11,472 nucleotides of DNA. Origin: Acanthamoeba lenticulata. Its lineage: Eukaryota > Discosea > Longamoebia > Acanthamoebidae. This document shows, piece after piece, positions 1 through 7,000 of this stretch (position 1 is the stretch's first letter; each line of letters begins with the position of its first letter). Made by a program: the position numbers and the translations under genes. The stretch spans positions 1 through 11,472 of the forward strand of contig NAVB01001566.1 of assembly GCA_002179805.1 (NCBI GenBank). The letters are read 5' to 3'. The notes under the pieces are model-generated. The model was not told where the DNA came from and searched no databases. It saw only the letters and a program-made list of their open reading frames with translations.

Positions 1-196
1 GCGAGGGCGCGCACGGCGAATGGGTGGGACTGGCAGAACGTGAAGGCGAGGGCGCGCACGGCGAACGACTCGGTGAGGACGAACGCGAGGGAGAAGGGAG
101 ACAAGGTGAACGCGTCGGGGTCACCGATGGAGAGACGGCACAGGGCGAACGAGTCGGGGCGGGCGAAACCGAAGCAGCACAAGGCGAGCGGGTTGG
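1..196 (-). repeat. Coding minisatellite, 39-45 bp units
   Basis: At least five degenerate tandem units encode the [S/A/T]P[T/S][R/H]SPC core of the minus-strand secreted protein. Two stretches, 1-20 and 46-65, are identical over 20 bp at a 45-bp offset. The Cys codons lie at 179-181, 140-142, 101-103, 56-58 and 11-13. The array continues past the left edge. Confidence 0.75.
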
Positions 197-298
197 CGAA
201 GCTGAAGCTAACGAAGGGCTGCCGCGGGCTTCGCCCAAGTGCAACGCGAGTAGCACGACCAGAAGAGGCACAACCGACAAAGGTCGGGCGCGAGTCAT
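1..298 (-). CDS. Secreted protein with tandem Cys-containing Pro/Ser repeats (N-terminal part)
   Basis: The minus strand is open from an ATG at 298-296 to the left edge: 99 codons with no stop, so the 3' end is missing. Residues 1-26 look like a signal peptide: basic MTRAR, a hydrophobic core (about 9-21, VVPLLVVLLALHL), then a small-residue region with possible cleavage around EARG-S. From residue 35 a degenerate repeat follows, with cores SPTRSPC, APTRSPC, TPTRSPC, SPSRSPC and SPTHSPC. Cysteines lie at 40, 53, 66, 81 and 96, so unit lengths are 13, 13, 15 and 15 residues, all frame-preserving. The protein is probably exported to the cell surface, cyst wall or outside, with disulfide or O-glycosylation potential; this is inferred from composition. 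The family is not recognised. The plus strand is also open here (Gly/Glu-rich), but it has no start context or domain. Confidence 0.68.
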   Translation of the reverse strand, partial: MTRARPLSVVPLLVVLLALHLGEARGSPSLASASPTRSPCAASVSPAPTRSPCAVSPSVTPTRSPCLPSPSRSSSPSRSPCAPSPSRSASPTHSPCAPS

Positions 299-318
299 CG
301 TAGTAGCGAGCGAGAAAC

Positions 319-332
319 CTCTTACGTAAGAG
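319..332. promoter_or_regulatory. 14-bp perfect palindrome with TTACGTAA core
   Basis: CTCTTACGTAAGAG reads the same on both strands. It lies 21 bp upstream of the minus-strand ATG at 298, in the promoter or 5' UTR. TTACGTAA is the classic site of PAR/E4BP4-type bZIP factors in other eukaryotes; its use here is inferred. Confidence 0.4.
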
Positions 333-478
333 CGATGTAAAACGGAGAACGTACGAGAGGGTGTGGTAGTAACAGCACAGCGGTCGCGACTAGGTGAACG
401 GTAGGGCTCTGGTAGTTGCTGGTAGGGCTGGTGTGCTGGCAAGGCTTGTGGGACAATGACAGTCTGGCCTTCGGCCGC

Positions 479-485
479 TTTTTAT
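479..485 (-). promoter_or_regulatory. TATA-like ATAAAAA
   Basis: The minus strand reads CCATAAAAAGCGG inside an otherwise GC-rich stretch. It is about 180 bp upstream of the secreted-protein ATG and 60 bp downstream of the E2F-type palindrome, a plausible core-promoter arrangement. The match is short. Confidence 0.25.
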
Positions 486-543
486 GGCCGGGGCCGAGTA
501 GAACGCAGGCAAACCCATGACGAAAGAAGAAAGAAGAGAGGCC

Positions 544-555
544 TTTGGCGCCAAA
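544..555. promoter_or_regulatory. Perfect E2F-type palindrome TTTGGCGCCAAA
   Basis: The 12-bp palindrome TTTGGCGCCAAA matches the symmetric E2F/DP consensus TTTSSCGC on both strands. It lies 246 bp upstream of the secreted-protein ATG and 152 bp beyond the sdhD stop codon. A related TTGGCGCC core occurs in front of the kinesin gene. Function is inferred. Confidence 0.4.
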
Positions 556-672
556 ACGCGGTGCCAAGGGGGTCGTGTAGCGCCTCGCGCGTAGGCGTGT
601 AGAGCCGGCATCGTTCCACGAAGTGGGAGAAAAAAAAGCAAATAAAACATAAAGAATGCCAAGAATGTACTG

Positions 673-678
673 TTTATT
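673..678 (-). terminator. Poly(A) signal AATAAA for sdhD
   Basis: A minus-strand AATAAA lies about 28 nt beyond the predicted sdhD stop codon (709-707), a normal position for a short 3' UTR. Confidence 0.5.
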
Positions 679-706
679 TGCCGCAGAGGCGGGCGTTGTG
701 AGTTGC

Positions 707-1369
707 TCACGCCGTGGCCGACTCCTTCTGCGTAGTGGTGAGCGGCTCCTTCCTCCACAAGGTCTTGGCCGAAGCAGTGAGTCCAGCACCTTGTCAGAGG
801 AAGGAAAACACAAGCAACGTCAGTACGCGAGTTGCTGTTTTTGGTGCAAGCAGAGACGAACCCGTAACGTTGAGCTTCAAAAGACCAGCCACGGCAATGC
901 CGGTGGCCAGCGTGAGGCCCCACCCCGCGGCGACTCGGCCGTTCTTAGGGACCTGGAAATTTTGGCCCCCAAAAGAGGACAGTCAACAAAACGTCACGCA
1001 ACCGCAGGAGATGGCACGGCGTACGTAATCCTCAATAATGTGAGCCATGCCGATGTGGGCGTGAAGCGGAAGCAACACGCCGAGGGCAAGATCGATCGGG
1101 AGAGTCACGCTGGAGGGTGCAACCATGGCCACGGGAATAAGGGTGACCAGGCCAATTGAGGTGTAGTGATAAAGGCGATGCTTGCCAGCGCCTGGCAAGG
1201 ATTGACCAATTAAAACAAAGAACTAATTCAGGGAGGTGGAAGGATTACCGGTGGCGGGCATAACTGCATCAAGAACGGAAGACTCGGTGGCGTAAAGCCG
1301 ACGCACGGCGCCTTGGGAAAGGCCGGAAGGAGCAGCACGAGAGCAAATCAGAGCAGTAGCGCGCCTCAT
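707..1369 (-). CDS. sdhD: Succinate dehydrogenase small membrane-anchor subunit (CybS/SdhD type), mitochondrial
   Basis: Spliced exons on the minus strand are 1369-1249, 1191-1025, 952-862 and 789-707; introns are 57, 72 and 72 bp, all GT-AG. The product is 153 aa. It anchors complex II in the inner mitochondrial membrane and takes part in heme b and ubiquinone binding. Residues 1-27 (MRRATALICSRAAPSG...RRLYA) resemble a mitochondrial presequence rich in Arg, Ala and Ser with no acidic residue. Three membrane segments follow, at about 52-66, 71-92 and 104-123. LPLHAHIGMAHIIEDYV carries the family's H-x10-DY signature: H84 is the likely heme ligand, and D95-Y96 match the quinone-site pair of E. 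coli SdhD. The tail ending ...AKTLWRKEP resembles the LW-containing end of other CybS proteins. The 57-bp first intron is the shortest in the window. The gene is divergent from the USP gene. Confidence 0.85.
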
Positions 1370-1568
1370 GTTGTGTTGATTATTCCTGGGATCGAATGAA
1401 TCGTCCGATAAAAAAAGCAGAGAAGAAAAAAGAAGAAAAAAATGGGTTGTTATGCGCAACTCCTGCACGATAGCAAAACTCTCAGAAATACCGGTAAGGA
1501 TTCGACTAGATACTCTAGTGGCTGGGCGAACCGGACAGAGAGAAGCGCTCAGTTCGCGAAGCACCAGC
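1370..1568. promoter_or_regulatory. Divergent promoter region, sdhD / universal stress protein
   Basis: The two start codons face away from each other across 199 bp, so this gap must hold both promoters and 5' UTRs. It contains a purine tract at about 1413-1445 (a pyrimidine tract on the sdhD strand) just upstream of sdhD. I see no canonical TATA box. An in-frame ATG at 1452 could extend the USP by 39 residues, but that stretch has no family similarity. Confidence 0.55.
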
Positions 1569-2237
1569 ATGAAGTACATGGTTGCAGTGGATGGCTCGAG
1601 CAGCTCCATGCACGCGTTTTGGTGGGTGTTGCACCACGCAACTCCAGCCGATCACGTGTACCTCATTCACCTTTTCCAAGTACAAGGTGCGGTTACAACG
1701 CCTTCACTCGGGCTAGAGCCCAAGCAAAACTAAGCTGGTTGCAGTCCACACACTTGAGGTGACCTTTGTTTCGGCAAACTACCGTGATTCGCTAGCCGTG
1801 CACCTCCGCGCACATGGGGAGGCTCTCCTCAAACGCTTAGCCCGGAAGCTGCACAAGAGAGACGTACACTGCCGATGTTCAACAAAACAACTTGACGTGA
1901 CTGAACCTTAACCTAATATCCTTACCACCAGATACCACGTACCATGCTTATTGGAGAGGGCGATGCCAAACGTAAGATATGCAAAAAAGCTGAAGTACTT
2001 GGCGTTGATATGATTGTGATGGGCCGCAGAGGCATGAGCAAGGCGAAGAGGTGCGCCTGCTTCTACGACTACTACTGAATCCTATCCTTAACATGAACAC
2101 GTATACCTAGGCTCTATGTCGGCAGCGTTAGCCAGTACGTGGTGGAGAACGCCTCGTGTGCGGTGTGCGTCGTGAAAGAGGAGGCCGCATCGGCCCGAAA
2201 GGCTTCTGGCGCAGCCGAAAAAGAAAATAAAAAATAA
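1569..2237 (+). CDS. Universal stress protein family (UspA-like, ATP-binding type)
   Basis: Exons are 1569-1686, 1745-1863, 1932-2050 and 2111-2237; introns are 58, 68 and 60 bp. The product is about 160 aa, a single USP domain (usual size 140-160). The start MKYMVAVDGS is the first strand with its conserved Asp. VYLIHLF is strand 2, and LGVDMIVMGRRG is strand 4 with the nucleotide loop. GRRGMSKAKRLYVGS fits G-2x-G-9x-G(S/T), the consensus of ATP-binding USPs such as MJ0577. QYVVENASCAVCVV is the last strand, followed by a short Lys/Ala/Glu tail. The likely role is a soluble stress-responsive nucleotide-binding protein; the exact function is unknown for most members. Intron 1 has another in-frame option (1680-1758) that would drop seven residues (the protein would be 153 aa). 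The ATG at 1569 is preferred because it places strand 1 at the N-terminus. Confidence 0.85.
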
Positions 2238-2238
2238 A
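2226..2238 (+). terminator. Poly(A) signals overlapping the USP stop codon
   Basis: AATAAA occurs at 2226-2231 and again at 2233-2238; the second overlaps the TAA stop at 2235-2237. With the next start codon only 63 bp on, the 3' UTR must be very short or overlap the next gene. Confidence 0.4.
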
Positions 2239-2300
2239 ATGCTCAGTTGTAAACTCATTAGAGTCACGTTTACCGCTCGGCATTGCACAATCAAAACAAT

Positions 2301-3767
2301 ATGGAATCTTCTGTGTCGGAGGAGTCGCGCGCTCCGCCTACGCTACCTGTGATAGACATCAGCCCCTTTGTTGATCCAGAAAAGATGCAAGATAAAGAGG
2401 CGCGGTTGCGCGTGGCGAATCAAATTCACAACGCATGCTCTGACGTGGGGTTCTTCTACATCACAAATCATGGCGTGGCGCCTGAGTTGGTTGATGGAGT
2501 TCTCAGTATGGCCAGAGAATTCTTCGCGCAACGAGTGGAGGAGAAAGAGAAGATAACCATTTTGAATCACGGCGTCCGGTACATCACTCATCACGCACTT
2601 GTGGAATCTTGTTGCACGATGTGGCGTTGACATTTGTCTACATAGCGGCTACCAGCATCTGGGCGAGAACGTGACCAAGCAGAAGAAGGACTGGCATGAG
2701 GGTATTGACTTTTACAAGGAAACCACTGCCGAGGACAACGCACGCTTTGACAACAAGCTGGGCATTCTCCTTGGTACCGCTGTTTGACCCTCCTTGGTCA
2801 ACGTTTTCTTTGATGGCGGTGCTCGTCTGTGTCGGCCACATTCACATTTCCCGCGGCGATGGTTCGCCTACAGGAACCAACCCGTGGCCCACACAGCCGG
2901 CACCTTTTAAAGACACGTATCAGCGTTACATCAGTGAGATGAACAAGCTCGGCGCAGCTGTGATGAGGTACTCTTACGATGGTGAGTCCCTTGTCGTGCG
3001 AGCTTACGAGATTGAAAGGTTTCTGTTCTTTTCTCCACGACACTAGAGCGATGGCTATGGGATTGGGACTCGACGAGAACTATTTCGTGGACAAGTACAT
3101 CAGCGATCCCTTCTGGGTTATTCGCATCATCGGTACTATCACCACATGTCTGATTGTCCCCCCACCCCACGTGCGGTGCAATTAAAACGCTATAATCGCG
3201 AGGCAGGTTATCCTCCGCTCGCGACATCGGGAGGCAACGAGGAAGTGGGTATTTCGTGTGGCGAACACACCGATTATGGCTGCTTGACCATTCTCAACCA
3301 GGTAAGAGTTGCACTTCAACCTAGTTAGAATGGCCATGTTCACCTTTCCTTACTGCCAGGATTCGACTCGTGGCGCTCTCCAAGTGCAGCGGAAAGATGG
3401 GGAATGGGTGAACGCCAATCCCATCCCTGGCGCCTTCGTGATGAACATAGGCGACATGATTGAGGTAGGTCGTGCTCGCTGCTTCTCTATGAGGACAAGC
3501 TGACTTAGTAGTGCCTTATGTGGTTTTCCAAAGCTGTGGACCAACGGATTGTATAAGGCCACGCTTCACCGAGTCATTAACACGATGAAAAACTACCGAG
3601 TGTCGGTTCCGTTCTTCTACGAACCCAACTTCGAGGCTGAGGTGGCGCCACTCCCGAGCTGCTGCAGCGCGGACAACCCTCCCAAGTACAAGCCCGTCAT
3701 GTATGGAGACCACCTCCTTGGCAAGGTCAACTCCAACTTTTACTTCCAAAAGCCTGCAGCGAGTTGA
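2301..3767 (+). CDS. 2-oxoglutarate/Fe(II)-dependent dioxygenase (isopenicillin N synthase-like family)
   Basis: Exons are 2301-2578, 2646-2773, 2874-2967, 3047-3132, 3207-3301, 3360-3464 and 3534-3767; introns are 67, 100, 79, 74, 58 and 69 bp. The product is 339 aa, normal for the family. The N-terminal DIOX_N region (about 15-130) runs from LPVIDISPFVDPEK through GFFYITNHGV to RGYQHLGENVT. The catalytic 2OG-FeII_Oxy region (about 190-300) has the iron ligands H216 and D218 (GEHTDYG) and H274 (TLHRVIN), and 2OG-binding R284-x-S286 (NYRVSVPFF). All key residues are present, so the enzyme should be active: it would couple 2OG decarboxylation to oxidation of a small molecule, probably in the cytosol. 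The substrate cannot be read from the sequence; relatives act on hormones, alkaloids, flavonoids and peptides. The ATG at 2301 is the first ATG in frame, 63 bp after the USP stop. Confidence 0.9.
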
Positions 3768-3809
3768 TGGGCAAACCCAGCTCAGCAAGTTGTGTGCCCC
3801 CCTTTGTTG

Positions 3810-3873
3810 TTTCCCGCCAAATTAAATGAACGACCGTTTGCATGTTCCCGCCAAAACAACAAATTGGCGCCAA
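3810..3873. promoter_or_regulatory. Cluster of three E2F/DP-type sites
   Basis: TTTCCCGC at 3810-3817 matches the E2F consensus TTTSSCGC exactly. A second TTCCCGCCAAAA lies 35 bp downstream, then palindromic TTGGCGCCAA. E2F/DP controls S-phase and mitotic genes in animals, plants and Dictyostelium, and the downstream gene is a mitotic-type kinesin. Binding is inferred. Confidence 0.5.
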
Positions 3874-3900
3874 CAACAAGCACCACAAGAGAGTGTCCCC

Positions 3901-3919
3901 GAATCGATAAGCTCGATTC
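3901..3919. repeat. Inverted repeat GAATCGA-N5-TCGATTC
   Basis: Perfect 7-bp arms (3901-3907 and 3913-3919) flank a 5-bp spacer, 88-106 bp before the kinesin ATG. It could be a dimeric regulator site or chance. Confidence 0.35.
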
Positions 3920-4006
3920 ACCAGACATTGAATGGATCCTGATGGTACAGGCTTTCAATATTGATTAGACTTGACGTAAAATTGAATCGCTGATTAAGGG
4001 CTCTTA

Positions 4007-7000
4007 ATGGCAGCGCTTGAGGATGATCACTCAAAAGTGCAGGTCTGTGTTCGCATTAGGCCGCTCACGGCCAAAGATGCACGCAACGGGGCGAAACGCT
4101 GCGCGGTAGCCCACGACAATTGCGTCATCCTCGGCACTAAAGGTAGCTGCCTCGACGTCGCTTCCTGGTTTGGACGGCCTTTGCTCACCCTTTGTCCTTT
4201 GGGTTCCAGATCCAAAACTCTTCACTTTCGATGCTGTTGCCGACGAATCAAGCGAACAGGAGGAAATCTTCGCAATGGTTGGCAAGAGTATCACAGATTC
4301 CTGCATAGCTGGTACTTGCCAGGTCCCCTCCCCCCTTCCCCAAGTTGGTTGCTCACCCAGGCCGTTCTAGGGTACAACGGCAGCATTTTTGCGTATGGGC
4401 AAACTGGCTCTGGCAAGACACACACGATTCAAGGTGTGCTGCATTTCCTTTCTTCCTTCTCACTGTAGGCCTTGGTATAACGACGCTGTGGCTCTATGTG
4501 TGCAGGAGCGATGACGCCAAACGGTGAGTTCTTACCGGGCATGAAGGGACTCATTCCACGCGTCCTCGACCACATGTATTTTTTGATGGATCAAAGCGAA
4601 AAGACGGTACTCTGAAGCCCTCATTAAGTGCTTGTGCCTGTCGCTAAGCCCATAGTCTCTGCAGAGCCGAGGTTCCGTTCGCTTTGAGTGCCGTTGCTCA
4701 TTCCTTGAGATCTACAACGAAAAAATCATGGATTTGCTGCACCCTACGACTCAGGACCTCAACATTCGGGAGGACATCAAGCGCGGCATCTACGTTGAGA
4801 ACCTCACTGAGCAGCCGGTCTCCTCTACTCAAGAGGTAGCTCCTCCTCCGCTCAAACCTGCGCGCTTCATGTTACTGACATCCATTATTGTGGATGGCCT
4901 GTGCGTAGGCCCTTGAAGTGCTGCGTATCGGCGCTGCCAATCGGCACGTAGCACCGACAGGTTGCAACGACGTCTCTAGTCGCTCTCACAGCGTCTTCAC
5001 GATCACCATTAAGTCCAAGGTTCCTGCTTGCCCCAAGAGCTCGTATTGCTTTTTCTTTTTCTCTAAAGCCCACATGTGACGTAAACGGGATCGCAGGAGG
5101 AAAAAGAGAGTGGCGTCACCAAGACTAGATACTCTCGGTTGAACTTGGTGGATCTGGCGGGCTCGGAGAGGCAAAAGCACTCACAGACCAAAGGCGAGCA
5201 GCTCAAGGTGCGCCAAGCGTACGCGTCCAGGCTGACCCTTCAACGTCTTACGTTTCTTGGCGCAACAGGAAGCGGGACACATTAACAAGTCTCTCACCCT
5301 CTTGGGTAACGTCATACGAGCCCTTGTCGAGGTCGCAAGCGGCAAACACCGCCACGTACCCTACCGGGACAGTAAACTAACTTTCCTGCTAAAGGTGTGT
5401 GGCTCGCCATCGCTGATGCCGCCAAGCTCACGTACACGCACTCATACGCCTCTTCATATGAATATGGCGGTTTTCCAGGACTCGCTCGGCGGCAACTCCA
5501 AGACTACCATCATCGCTACCATCAGCCCACTCGACACGGCTTTTGCTGAGACTCTGTCGACCCTCAAGGTTCGCCATCTTCTTGTTGTTCAAGACGCTGA
5601 GGGCACTGACTCAAGTTGTTCATACATATTATAGTTTGCGCAGCGAGCGAAGATGATTCAAAACAAGGCCGTCGTCAACCAGGACCTTGAAGGGGTACGA
5701 GCTAAGCTTCTTGTTTCATGCATCCACTCCGTAGACTGACTCGTTTTGTTTCCCTTCATGTTCAGGGCCTCAACTACGCGCAGTACGCCCAGATGCAGAG
5801 GGAACTGAAGCGAGTACGCGAGCAGCTGGCCATGGAGAGGGCGCGCAACAAGTCTGGAGGCAATCGAGCTCAGGATGACGCCGACGATTCATCGCTCGAC
5901 CCCTCTCTCTCGATGGCCATTGTCGCCCACAATGCAGCGCTCCGATCACGTACCAACGGCACCACTGCGGCTCATCATGCCCAGAGCGAGCACGTGCGCC
6001 GACTCGAGGCCCTGCTGAACCAACTCAAGAGCTACGAGACCATCGAAGACGAGCGCCGTCGGCTAAGGGAGGCCAACGCGCACCTGAAGGAGCAGTGCGC
6101 GTCTAAGGACAAGTACCTGCTGCATGCGCGGATGATGATCAAGCTGTTCGAGTCGAAGCAGAAGCAGGCTGCTCAGCCCCGCACAGTTGCCTCTGACCAG
6201 AGCTCCGAAGTCGAGGCGCTCAAGCAGGAAATCCAACACCTGCGCGCCATGGTAGAGAACCATCCCGACCTGTTCAAGCACGTCCGGGAGAGCCACAACC
6301 GGAAGAAGAAGCTGAAGGAATACAAGCGGCTCTTCCGCGACAATATGAAGCTCTACTGGGAGGAGATCGGCAAGGCCCAATATCTCGCCAAGGAGCTCTC
6401 CGCCTATCTTGACCGAGTCAAGCACAACACGGGCAGTCAGCCAAACGGTGCCATCTACGACGCTCTCCTTGCGTCCCCCGCGGCTGCAGCACGGCCGGCC
6501 GCGCCTGAGAAGAAGCGGGTCGCCTGGGCCGACTCGACGTCAACCTCGACGTCAACATCGACCGACATCCACTCAATGAACTGGAGCCTGGTCTCCAAGC
6601 GACCAAAGACTGTAGAGCCGGAAGCCTCTACTATGGGCGCCTTCAATGGGGCCTTCGCCGGGTCGCAGTCCCACGCAGCCGCGAAGGACTCGCGCAAGAG
6701 CATCGCGCTGTTCAACCACGAATACGAGGAGGAGCACTCATGGGACCTCGAGACCCCCGCCACATTTCAAGAAGGAGAGGGCCAAGTCTCGGAGGTTGGC
6801 GCGGTCCAGGAGAGCGTGTTGGCCATGGAAAAAGCTGTGCGTGAGCTCGAGGACAAGCTGCGCGAGGAGCAGATCATGCGGAACCAGGTCGAGCTCTTGC
6901 TCGAGGAGGAGAAGGTCCGCGCCTCGCTGGAGCTCGCCAAGGCCCAGCAGCGGATCGAAGCTCTGAGTTCTGACCTCACGGTAAAGAACGATCGGCTGCG

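Larger units (their letters stand above)
299..706. other. Non-coding gap: promoter of the secreted gene and 3' flank of sdhD
   Basis: Both neighbours are on the minus strand, so this 408-bp gap should hold the promoter of the left gene and the terminator of sdhD. The open frames crossing it (minus strand 322-813 and 390-923; plus strand from 656) show no recognisable domain, and partly overlap the sdhD exons. The supported content is a minus-strand AATAAA (673-678), an E2F-type palindrome (544-555), a TATA-like ATAAAAA on the minus strand (479-485) and a 14-bp palindrome (319-332). Confidence 0.55.
3768..4006. promoter_or_regulatory. Intergenic region with E2F-like cluster upstream of the kinesin
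   Basis: This 239-bp gap holds the dioxygenase 3' end (ATTAAA at 3821-3826 is the only poly(A)-like signal) and the kinesin promoter. Three E2F-type motifs lie within 64 bp: TTTCCCGCCAAA (3810-3821), GTTCCCGCCAAAAC (3844-3857) and the palindrome TTGGCGCCAA (3864-3873). A 7-bp inverted repeat is at 3901-3919. The last 60 bp before the ATG are AT-rich. Confidence 0.6.

Noticed and set aside
1..196. CRISPR-like array
   Set aside because: The repeats are degenerate, contiguous and frame-preserving, with no spacers, in a eukaryotic intron-rich setting.
24..329. Plus-strand frame with GERVG-like repeats
   Set aside because: It is the antisense of the minus-strand repeat. It has no ATG, domain or targeting signal, whereas the minus strand has a signal peptide and regular cysteines.
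322..923. Two overlapping minus-strand open frames
   Set aside because: They run through sdhD exons 3-4 and the intron between them in wrong frames, and continue into the 3' flank. No recognisable domain.
656..1159. Plus-strand 167-codon frame
   Set aside because: It is antisense to the sdhD exons, which have a clear family signature and splice structure on the minus strand.
1452..1568. N-terminal extension of the USP from an upstream in-frame ATG
   Set aside because: The 39 extra residues resemble neither USP sequence nor a targeting peptide, and they occupy the short divergent promoter.
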